Shown here: positions 27,050 through 37,959 of the stretch, in pieces
Layout: each line of letters begins with the position of its first letter
Position numbering within the stretch: position 1 is the stretch's first letter
Assembly: GCF_964340395.1 (NCBI RefSeq)
Contig: NC_135551.1
Coordinates: forward strand, 30,591,455 to 30,655,454
Direction: 5' to 3'
Source of the DNA: Glandiceps talaboti
Lineage: Eukaryota > Hemichordata > Enteropneusta > Spengelidae
Length of the DNA: 64,000 bases
Made by a program: the position numbers and the translations under genes
Notes under the pieces: model-generated
The model's database searches: none
What the model saw: only the letters and a program-made list of their open reading frames with translations
What the model was told of the DNA's origin: nothing

Positions 27050-28440
27050 TTTGAGATGTAATTTGCAAACTGCCCTGTGAGAGGTAAAAACTGTGAGTGG
27101 TAAAACTCACCTGTGTAGGAGGTAAAAACTGTGAGTGGTAAAACTGACCTGTGAGAGGTAAAAACTGTGAGTGGTAAAACTGCACCCTGCTGAGAGTGGT
27201 AATATTGCGCCCTGCGAGTAAAACTGTGCGATGCGACCTGTGAGTAATAAAACTGTGACCTAAGCTATGAGTTGGAAAACTAGAACCTGTGAGTTGGAGA
27301 ACTGTGTCCTTCGAGTTGGAAAACTGTGACTTTCTATCTGTGAGTTGCTAATTTGCAATCTGTAAGTGGTAAAACTGCGACCTGTGAGTGGTAAAACTAC
27401 GACCTGCGAGTTGCAAAACTGCGACCTGTGAGCTACTAATTTGCAACCTGGAAGTGGTAAAACTGCGACCTACGAGTGGTAAAACTGCGACCTGCGAATA
27501 GTAAGACTCCGACTTGTGAGTTGCAAAACTGCGACCTGCGAGTGGTAAAACTGCGACCTGCGATTTGCAAAACTGCGACCTGCGAGTGGTAAAACTGCGA
27601 CCTGCGAATAGTAAGACTCCGACTTGTGAGTTGCAAAATTGCGACCTGTGAGTTGCGAAACTGCGACCTACGATTGGTAAAACTGCAATGTGCGATTTGC
27701 AAAATTGTGACCTGTGAGTGGTAAAACTGCGACCTGCGATTTGCAAAACTGCGACCTGCAAGTGGTAAAACTGCGACCTACGAATAGTAAGACTTGTGAG
27801 TTGCAAAATTGCGACCTGTGAGTTGCGAAACTGCGACCTGCGAGTGGTAAAACTGCAACCCGCGATTTGCAAAACTGCGACCTGTCAGTGGCAAAACTAC
27901 TGTCAACCTGCGAGTGGTAAAACTGCGACCTGCGATTTGCAAAACTGCGACCTGCGAGTGGTAAAACTGCGACCTGCGAGTTGCAAAACTGCGACCTGCG
28001 AGTGGTTAAACTGCGACCTGCGAGTGGTAAGACTCCGACTTGTGAGTGGCAAAACTACGACCTGCGAGTGGTAAAACTGCGACCTGCGATTTGCAAAACT
28101 GCGACCTGTGAGTGACAAAACTACGACCTGTGAGCGGTAAGACTCTGACTTGTGAGTTGCAAAACTGCGACCTGCGACTGGTTAAACTGCGACCTGCGAG
28201 TGCTAAGACTCCGACTTGTGAGTGGCAAAACTGCGACCTGCGACTGGTTAAAATGCGACCTGCGAGTGCTAAGACTCCGACTTGTGAGTTGCAAAACTGC
28301 GACCTGCGACTGGTTAAACTGCGACTTGCGACTGGTAAGACTCCGACTTGTGAGTTGCAAAACTGCGACCTGCGACTGGTTAAACTGCAACCTGCGAGTA
28401 GTAAGACTCTGACTTGTGAGTTGCAAAACTGTGACCAGCT
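27050..28440. repeat. ~22-bp degenerate minisatellite, about 60 copies
   Basis: The units read aactgcgacctgcgagtggtaa, with variants GATTTGCAA, GAGTTGCAA, GACTGGTTA and ATAGTAAGACTCC. Open frames on both strands across it reflect the repeat only. Confidence 0.9.
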
Positions 28441-29369
28441 TTATGACTACCGTATTCATTATTTATGGTTAGTTCTACTGAGCGCCCTCAACCGTTGACC
28501 CTTCCTTGTCCCACTCACATGTAATTAGTCTGTGTGGGACGAGGAAAGGGGGAAAAATAAAATGTGACTATCCAGAGTAAACAAATAATCAGAAAATACA
28601 AAGTAATACTTTTAAGTGTAACAATTAACTTTGCTAGCTGATGACAAACTATTATTTTACAGCAACACAAGTTTGTAATGATGATACAGAATATTTAATC
28701 TTTCTAATTAAACTTGCCATTAGAATCTGAAATTACGTTCTAATATATTTTTTTGTGAGAACCCAAATAACTATTTACTCACCATAATGCTTTGTAGCAA
28801 TCATTTAACATACATCTTTCCTAAGTATCGGTATTTTCGTACGCTCTGGTCACTTTCGGCTGTATTTTTCTACTCTGCAAAAATCGCTGGTTGGACTTGC
28901 AAACGATATTGTAAATATATGTCGCCATCAGACATGCTACCTGCGCCAAGTCCCCAGCTCAAATGAGGATGAAGTTCGTACACCTGGTTATTTTAATTTA
29001 TTTATTTACATTCACTCGGTGACATGTGGCGCTATGAATATTCGGAACTTTTACCATCTGTTTCGACGAAAGAAGACAGGGTTTCAGAACTACCTCCAGT
29101 AGTTTACACCAGTACATGTGGGGTGGGGGTGGTGAAGTTACATGTAATGGGCACAATACTTTAAAATCAATGTTCAAATCATCTCATGATGTAATTTATT
29201 CATGATTTTCACACTCATGGTCAAAAGCGGTGATTTTTGTTCACGAAAATCTAAATTTAATGATAGAGAACCATCTCAACATCGCAGTTTCACTTGAAAC
29301 TCATTGATTGGTGTCAATGTTTTTTTTTGACGTACTATAGTACCCGCTAGTGGGCATATTAATCCAGTG
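28441..29369. other. Intergenic stretch, nothing recognised
   Basis: No frame, RNA gene or clear repeat that I can support. Confidence 0.5.
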
Positions 29370-29880
29370 TGATGAGTTAGAGTTAGGCAACGCTCCCGCT
29401 CTGCAATGATAGACAATCACTGTTTAGTGACCGGCAAAGTACAGTTAGGCAATGCTCTGCAAAGATACAGTCAGTGTTTTGTGGCCGGCTAAGTAGATTT
29501 AGGTAACGCTCTGCTAGGATACACACAGTGACTGTTTAGTGGCCTTCTAAGTAGAGATAGGCATCGCTCTGCGAGGATACAGTTACTGTTTAGTGGCCGG
29601 AAAAGTAGAGTTAGGCAACGCTCTGTAAGTACACAGTCACTGTTAAGGGGCCGGCTAAGTAAAGTTTGGCAACGCTCTGCAAGGATACATGCAATCACTG
29701 GTTAGTGGCCGGCTAAGTGAGTTAGGCAATTAACGCGCTGCGAGGATACAGTCACTGTTTAGTGGCCGGCTAAGTAGAGTTAGGCAATGCTCTGCAACTT
29801 GGATACATACAATCACTGTTTAGTGGCCGGCTAAGTAGAGTTAGGCAATGCTCTACAATCACTGTTTAGTGGCCGGCTAT
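29370..29880. repeat. ~60-bp minisatellite, about eight copies
   Basis: Units share gagttaggcaacgctctgca, then AGGATACA, a variable link with CAGTCACTGTTTAGTGGCC and GGCTAAGTA. Lengths vary because of insertions such as ACATGCAATC. Confidence 0.85.
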
Positions 29881-30246
29881 ATTCTCCACTGAGATATATC
29901 CACAATCAAAGTAAATCATACACTTATTTTTTTCTTTATTCTTCTGTTATTTTGCAGGCCCACTTTTCATTAGTTTAAAAAAAAGTAAAACAAGCACCTG
30001 TATTTTTAAAGTTATATCAGTTTTCATCAGTTCCACCCTAAATCCAATTCAAAACTAGTTCACGTCTACATCCATTCCAGCCCGTTTTCTCGTTCTTCCT
30101 TGGCATTTATAAAGCATGACATAATAATTTTTACATATCTCAGTCTCTACTGGTTAAATAAAATCATACACTGATAATATATGAACAATGAATAATTAGA
30201 TGTGAATGCAAGTAAAAATTTACGATACCTAGTACATTTGTGTCCA

Positions 30247-30285
30247 AACAAACAAACAAACAAACAAACAAACAAACAAACAAAC
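30247..30285. repeat. CAAA tetranucleotide microsatellite
   Basis: About ten CAAA units. Confidence 0.9.
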
Positions 30286-30544
30286 TTAAACAATCTGAAT
30301 AAACATTTTTTTTTCACTCAACATCCGAAAATTATTGTTATCACAATACATGAAATGCAACGATTTGCTGTCTTGTAAAGGAAATTAACTTTTATAACTC
30401 ATTTTACGTATATTTCTATAAAATTCGATAGACAAATTGCGATCTCAACACAAGTTGGGAAGAATTACTGTGTTGACAACTGCAAGCTCTTTAAGATCCG
30501 TTGCTTGTTTTGTTGTTTGATCACTTCTGCGCCCTCAGTACAAT

Positions 30545-32252
30545 TCAATTGGTTATATGAAGTTTGTCTGCTGCCAAAATGGATAACTGGTTTTTGTTTA
30601 GTTTACCAGTGTCTGTCATGATTGGGAAAGATTCCATGAACAAAACATATCTCGGGATATAGTAATCATCAACTTTATCTTTTAAATACTCCTTGAATCC
30701 ATCTTCTGTAGCCGTTTCACCGTCTTGAAGAACTATACAAAGACACAGCTCATGAACGAAACGTTTATCAGGCACAGCAACCACTTTGCGTAGTTTTATC
30801 TTTGGATGGTCGGTGAGGGCGTGCTCTATTTCTGATGGATAGATATTCCTTGCTCCCTTGATAATCATGTCATCTTTTCTGCCAATAATACTCAGATTAC
30901 CACGTGCATCCAACTTCCCCAAGTCTCCAGTGTAATACCAACCATTTTCTCGTTTAACTTCCCGCGTTTTCTCCTCATCACCCCAATAACAACTGAATAT
31001 AGCCATTCCCCTGAAGAACACTTCACCAATTGTCCCAATGGGTACGATCCGGCCGTCATTCGCATCAGTTATCTTGACTTCTCCATGGAATGTGGGAAAT
31101 CCTACATTAGACACTTTTTCGTCTAGCGGTGTATTTGGAGTATGTCCAGTAATTGTACCAACTTCAGTGGTGCCATATACTTGTTGAACTTCACAAGATA
31201 ATATTGACGATAACTTTTTCAACAACACAGGTGAAAAAACGTTACCCACTGCCACAGTATACTTCAGACTGCTCAGATTAAACTGATGTATGTTGGGATG
31301 GTTTATGATATCCTCCACATGCATGGGATAAAACCACGCGGCGTTAATCTTTTCCGTCTCTATAGCTGCTAAAAGGGCATTGGTAGTTTGTAAAGGGTGA
31401 GGGAAGACCAGTGAACATCCAAGAAACAGCATAATCCCTTCAGCCAACGAGTAGATACCAGACGTTACACTGTTAACTTGAGCAAAGATTAACCCTTCTG
31501 TTTTGATAGTTTCCATGGTTACGCCATTATGGTACTCCATTGAGTTTCGTTTATCATGCAGTCCTCTGTTTTGGAGGGCGACTGCCTTAGGTATCATACC
31601 TGTACTACCTGATGTAAAGACAATAGTATAAACATCATCTAATGTAGGGAACATTTTGATCTTCTCCAACTCGTCTTTTGCCCCAAACTCATTGCCAAGT
31701 TTAGTGATGTCTTCAAGATTGACGACCCCTGGTTGTGGAATTGGTGACATGAATATAATGTGCTGTAACCATGGTAACTCTTCTGAGTAAAGTTTACTTT
31801 CAGGCGCCATGTCAGTAATTGATAAGATTTCCTGCAATATCTTGACAGGGTCGATGTGACTAATACCAATTACTAAGGCCTTGCATTCCAATTTACCTAA
31901 CAAATGACGTAATCTTTGTGGAGACGACGACAGTGGTAATCTTACAGATATCATACCTGAAGTAGTTATAGCAAGATCTGTTTTAATCCATTCGTAGTTT
32001 TCATCTGCCCAAATACCAACACGGTCACCTGGTTTGAGGCCAAACTGTAACAGCTAGACCAGCAGCAAGTTGATTGACATCACCATGCAGCTCACTGAAA
32101 GTTATCCTAGTGTTGTCTTTCATAAACACCAATGCTTCCTTATTTGGAAATCGTTTGGTAACGTCATCAAGCAATCGACCAACTGCGATGTTTTCGAAAT
32201 GTTTGTTACAGGCATGGTGTACATAGCTTTGAGTTAGGCTTTCTGTAGACAT
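30545..32252 (-). pseudogene. ACSF2-like acyl-CoA synthetase, copy C, frameshifted
   Basis: On the minus strand ATG 32,252 opens 75 codons (MSTESLTQSYVHHAC...) that match the N-terminus of copies A and B. Relative to them, four extra bases (CTAG/AGCT) at about 32,054-32,057 shift the frame after QLAAGL and lead to an early stop. The rest is open in the correct frame down to the stop at 30,545. The downstream part is the most canonical of the three: A5 YGTTEVG, A7 WYYTGDLG and A10 TDTGKL with the catalytic Lys. The A3 loop has one extra residue, TSGSTGMIPK. Either it is a recent pseudogene, a null allele, or a sequence error hides an intact gene; an internal ATG at 31,954 would omit the first ~95 residues. 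The 5' flank shows no similarity to the A/B promoter region. Confidence 0.85.
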
Positions 32253-32652
32253 CGTGTATGTACGATCCTCACGTACGGTTTGTGCTTGATTGAATCTGGT
32301 GAGTAGAAGACATTGCCAAACGTTTTGATTAATATTTTAAAACAAATTATGTAATAAAATATTAACATAAAGAAAAAAAATGAAAGAGCAACACCGCTGA
32401 CGATTAGTTACACAAAATGATAATGAGAGCGGTCAAATATTTGAAAAACAAGAAGCTGCTTTAAACTTAGATTGAGTTTTGTCCTGTCACGTGACCAATA
32501 TCCCCCTTTCACAGTCAGTATGTATTAGGGAGTCTTCAGTCATTACGACGTGGAGGGCCTGGGGAAATCAAGGAAGGTCTAGTATGTAAAATGCGACCCT
32601 ACCCCAATTCCAGTTTTCTCTTAAAAAATGACCTTCCCTGTCCAATTTAAAC

Positions 32653-32718
32653 AACAACAAGAACAAGAACAACAACAATAACAACAACAACAATAACAAC
32701 AACAACAACAACAACAGC

Positions 32719-32765
<47 letters not shown>

Positions 32766-32766
32766 C
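32653..32766. repeat. CAA trinucleotide microsatellite
   Basis: Nearly pure AAC/CAA triplets with a few AAT and CAG variants. Confidence 0.95.
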
Positions 32767-32879
32767 CATGGGTTAAAATGCTTCCAGCCGTGAAAAAGGG
32801 GGAGCATGTCCCAGAAGCTTCGAAGGAGTCGATCCCACCACTGCTCCCATGGTCATGATTTTAAAGGAGTTTATAGGCA

Positions 32880-33450
32880 TTTCCCACTACTACCACAACC
32901 ACCACGGCCTGTGAATGTGTCTTTTCCCACTACTACCACCACCACGGCCTGTGAATGTGTCTTTTCCCACTATTACCACCACCACGGCCTGTGAATGTGT
33001 CTTTTCCCACTACTACCACCACCACGGCCTGTGAATGTGTCTTTTCCCACTATTACCACCATACACAGCCTGTGAATGTGTCTTTTCCCACTACTTCCAC
33101 TACCACAGCCTGTGAATGTGTCTTTTCCCACTACTACCACCATACACAGCCTGTGAATTTGGCTTTTCCCACTGATACCATCACAGCCATTGAATGTCTT
33201 TTCCCACTAATACCATCACAGCCATTGAATGTCTTTTCCCACTAATACCACCACAGTCTGTGAATGTGTCTTGTCCCACTACTACCACCATACACAGCCC
33301 GCGTCTTTTCCCACTAATACCACCACAGCCTGTGAATTTGTCTTTTCTCACTACTACTACCATACACAGGCTGTGACTTTTTCCACTAATACCACCACAG
33401 CCTGTGAATTTGTCTTTTCCCACTAATACCACCACGGCATGTGAATTTAT
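32880..33450. repeat. ~42-bp minisatellite, about 14 copies
   Basis: Units read ccactactaccaccaccacg, then GCCTGTGAATGTGTCTTTTC, with ATACACA and TAATACC variants. The last third is more degenerate. Confidence 0.9.
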
Positions 33451-33814
33451 GTGATGGCACTGTACTAATTAATTTCCACGTTTTGATCTAATTGGTAGAG
33501 ATGAAGATAAAGATGGTCGGACTATCGACATTGTTAGGACTGAGGTCAACATCTGTCCTTTCACCAACATTATCCCAATATTTTACCATACTCTTCATCC
33601 GTCACTCCTATGAAACCTACTCCTGTAAAAATTCATTCACTGAATGGTTGTCAGCAGCAATTTGACTGATATGATCTGATATTAGATAGCAGTTTGAGTC
33701 CAAGTTATCATGTTTTCTAATTCTTACCCCCCCCTCTCTGCCTGTCTCTCAACTGCTTTAAAAGCTTTCACACAAAAAATCTTAACAGATATCAACAATA
33801 CAGCATATCATCAC

Positions 33815-33817
<3 letters not shown>

Positions 33818-33878
<61 letters not shown>

Positions 33879-33884
33879 CATACA

Positions 33885-33918
<34 letters not shown>

Positions 33919-34040
33919 CATATATACATACATACATGCATACATACATACATACATACATACATACATACATGCATACATACATACATACATACATACA
34001 TACATACATACATACATACATACATACATACATACATACA
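33818..34040. repeat. CA, TA and CATA microsatellite
   Basis: A CA run passes into a short TA run and then about 160 bp of CATA tetranucleotides. Confidence 0.95.
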
Positions 34041-35499
34041 CTCACAGATAAATACCAGCAGTGACATCATCCGAGTACAGTATTTACAAAGGCCAACGTG
34101 ACCCTTAAACAATCTGTCTGACCCTATAGCTTTGCTTTGGTGAATAACTTTTCATATTAGCAATAAGTCTGACAAGAATCATTGTATCACATTGTGATGT
34201 ATTTGTGGTTTGTGGTCACCAATCATACTATTATTAAAGTGTACTGTAACAGTAGCTACACAGACTTCGTATCTGTTTTTCAATGTCGTTTTTCTGCCAA
34301 TGTCACGTGACAGATGGCCAAGTCTTTGGGCTATGTGTGTGCAGTAGAAATATACGGAACGTAATACCTTCTTCAACCATACATACATGATCAAAATCAA
34401 TATAAGTGACTATGTGAACCGTTTGAATGTTAAAGTTACCCTTACTTTCAGGTGCCAATCCCATTTAAAGACAGACATTTTGAACAGACTTGCTTACCTT
34501 TCTCAAACCAGGGTTAATAGGTTCACTGAACTTTTAACCTCACGGTGGAATAAAAACGTCAGTCACAGTGGTAGACATGTAGTGCAAATAATAACTGTGT
34601 TATTTTTGGTTTCTTTATCTTTTTATTTTTACGGGGTTTGCACTCAAAAAATAGCTACAATGTGTTACGTGTAGCGTTATTTTTAATAGTTTCTTGGATT
34701 TTATTTTTTTTATCGTTCAGGGCTTTGCAATTAAAATCGATCTAGTTATTGTATGTTAGTTTCGTTTCTTTGCTTTTTATCGCTCCGGGGTTTACCCTTT
34801 TATCATTCTGGGATTTGCGCTCAGAAATAATTGCTCTAATGTAACGTTTTTTTTCCGTTTTTTTTTTTTATATATTCGTTCCGGGGTTTGCACTAAGATC
34901 AAGAGTCTAAATTATCATTTTGCACAAAGAAATACTTCTAATTCAAAGCTTTCGTCAGGTGAACTGGTCGAATTTTTTGGTGTGAAATAAAGTTCAATTT
35001 ATGAACATGGATTGCTTGCACAAGTGCGTTGTCATCATTCGAGTCAGCAATATCCATATCAACTAGTGTGCTGAGTTGTAATCTATTTATTCATGAAAGA
35101 TTTCACACTGCTTTTGAAATTTTCTGTTTTTCTCTTTGTATTTCATATGATTTTACAATTTCCTGTGTAAATATTGGAAATTGTATGGGTTTCCAATGAT
35201 TATTCCAATGTCCATTTTTATATCGTTTGTGCAGTTTGTTGATTAAGCCACAGACAAGGTTGATGGTCGTGTGTATAATAATCTTATACGGAATGGTGAT
35301 CTACATCCTATTCCTAATACCACACCAAAAGGATTAAATTCTTGTCTATGATTAAGTGTACTGTTATGAGTTGTGTAAGTAAATACAAAGTAGCAGGAAA
35401 GTAGTTGATCATTTTCTCTGAATGACTTATTACAGTTAAAAGATACATCATCAGGCTTTATAGGATTTATATACTCTGTTATTGTCAATGTACGTACCA

Positions 35500-35829
35500 A
35501 CTTATTTCGAAGTTGAAGCTTACATAAACGGAAAAATATTGCCTAATTACCGAACATCGTTAATTATGCCAATGAATTATTAAAAACATATAAGCTATAT
35601 CAATAAGCTTTGTGGGATATATATGCTTTGTTATCATCAACATATGTATCATTATAATAAGTGTGAATCTTGCATGCTGAAGATATTGCCTAATTACCTC
35701 ATTTATGTAAAGGTAGAATTAAAGATTCATAAGATGTTTATCAAAACATATCACTTCTTCGCATTAACTCACAAGATATAATACTAATTTTCATTTCAAA
35801 CAAGCCAGAGTCTTTGATATATTGATGAT

Positions 35830-35880
<51 letters not shown>
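35500..35880. mobile_element. Dispersed repeat with CAGA tail, copy 2
   Basis: The body shares ATTGCCTAATTACCGAA, TTAATTATGC, and ATATATGCTTTGTTAT/CATATGTA blocks with 22,020-22,470, and ends in the same CAGA tetranucleotide tail (35,831-35,880). Confidence 0.5.
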
Positions 35881-35881
<1 letters not shown>

Positions 35882-36802
35882 CTCATGTCTGGACTGTCGC
35901 CTAAAACATTATCCCTCCCCGACTCCGTTGAGCTAAAAAGTGACCCTCAATTTCTTTTCTGTAAATAAATTTCTTTTCTTTTAAAACATGAAACCCCCTC
36001 AAACCGTTAAAATATTTCAAAACACGTGGTTTTATTAAATGCTGCCAGACATAGAAAATGACACTAGTCCCAGAATCAATGGTTTAAATGACTTAGTCCC
36101 TCCACTGCCAACACGCTAGGTATTAGTTATTTCCCTCCCTTACCATGTGTGTTAAATGAGCACTCCATTAATCAATACATGTGTTTGGATCTCATTGGTT
36201 GAGCTGACGACCACAACATAACTCCCAAACACTAGATGAGCACACTCCCAATATTGCCAGGACTGAGGTCAACATCTCCACTATAGTATCCCTAATACCT
36301 TTTACTTGTTCTAGCAATAAGGAAGCCTCCAGTAATTACAAGGGAGAGAGCCTGGGGCGTTGGGGGGCACATTTTACAAATCGTTTCTCCGGGGAGGGCC
36401 GTATTTTAGAAAATGGGGATAAGGGGAGGGTCATTTTTTTTAAATTTTGACTCATTATATTGCTTAATTTTGCACTTTTGGGAGTTTGGCATCCCACTAC
36501 TGCCAGTTAGGGTTAGGGTTAGGTACAGGTACCGTAATATCAGAATTAATTGTTAGGTGTGATATAAGGAGAGAAGTCACAGTGGGTGTCACTGGAGTAA
36601 AATGGGAATAAAAATCCATCTTTCTAGAACAAACATGCTTAGAAATCACATATTTACCATGAACAATTTACGTCATAGTCAACGGGAAGGCATCAATTCT
36701 GACGATTTCTAAGTGGGGTATGTACAATTGTGGCCATTTCGCATGTAGGAAAATATAGAGCAATTCTTGTTGTTGATAATGATTTGTAACTACTCTCTTG
36801 TT

Positions 36803-37013
36803 GATTCATTCATTCATTCATTCATTCATTCATTCATTCATTCATCCATCCATCCATCCATCCATCCATCCATCCATCCATCCATCCATCCATCCATCCA
36901 TCCATTCATTCATTCATTCATTCATTCATTCATTCATTCATTCATTCATTCATTCATTCATTCATTCATTCATTCATTCATTCATTCATCCATCCATTGT
37001 TTGTTTGTTTGTT
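36803..37013. repeat. TTCA / CATC tetranucleotide microsatellite
   Basis: TTCA block, CATC block, TTCA block, then a short GTTT run. Confidence 0.95.
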
Positions 37014-37959
37014 TTCGTAATGATATCTAACTATAAGCCTAAATGCCCTGTGCACAGACCGACCTCTATACGGAGTACGACCTTAATTCGCCCTATAAAT
37101 ATAGTACGCATTTCTACGAATTTCTGTTGGTAGACTTACATAGCAGTGCTTGATAACTGCCGACAACGTACAAAGTGCAATGATTAGCAAGGGACTGACC
37201 GACCTCCATACAAAGTTGACTGTAAAGTGTGTATTATTTTTCTGGACACCTTGTTCAAATTATCAGAGGCTACTTGTTTTATTATCTGTCACTCCGCAAC
37301 ACTCGTTCAGAGTCCATTGTCACGTGATATTGATATAACGAGTGTAACGGAGTCAAAGCATTATTAATAAGGGAGCGTTCTGTTTTTACGGCTGCTACAG
37401 GGGGCGGCAACTCAGAGGTGGAACCTCAATTTAGTGGCTAGTCAAAAAAGGGGCTGTCATCTTTCAGTTCTGCAGGATGGCTCAAAGGTATGCATGCATC
37501 AGGGGAGTAAATTGTCGAGTAAAATCTATCTGTGACAAGTATCTCTAAAAAAGTGGAAATTTGTATCCAATCACTTTGTACAGCACACTTGTTAATCTAA
37601 TGATATAAACGTAATCGATTTCGTTTTAAATTATTTGCTTTGTCCCCCAAACGAGAAGAGGTTACAGTACGCATGGTACTTGTACAATCATGTTTGCAAC
37701 AGCGGGGATGGCATGTCAGGCAAGGAGTACTGACAGCAATGAATGGGGGCATCAACTTTTTATAGGAGTGGCTAAGGAATTGAAGCATTCTATCATAGGA
37801 GGACCTTTTTGACACAAAGATAGACATATTTCTCCTCTGTATGTATGGACCACCGTAGGAAATTAGTAACCAAGTATAGACAGAGATAATAGGGTGTCAC
37901 TTCGGTTAAAGTTAACACACCTTCCAGAATTATTGGTAGTGTTCACCTCGATCAGCATC

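Larger units (their letters stand above)
33451..37959. other. Repeat-rich intergenic stretch, no supported gene
   Basis: It includes two related segments, about 33,470-33,620 and 36,180-36,320, sharing AGGACTGAGGTCAACATCT. Around 34,620-34,890 several diverged copies of a TTTTATCGTTCCGGGGTTTG-like block recur. A 95-codon ATG frame at 34,387-34,674 has no recognisable features. Confidence 0.5.

Noticed and set aside
27348-28498. Several 70-174-codon frames on both strands
   Set aside because: All lie in the 22-bp minisatellite; both strands are open to a similar degree, as expected from the repeat.
32806-33435. Frames on both strands rich in Thr/Pro or Gly/Val
   Set aside because: Translation of the 42-bp minisatellite.
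34387-34674. 95-codon ATG frame in the repeat-rich gap
   Set aside because: No domain, no homology recognised, no splice or polyadenylation context; part overlaps diverged repeats.
37894-37959. 22-codon extension of the membrane protein
   Set aside because: It starts with GTG and precedes a good signal peptide beginning at ATG 37,960.
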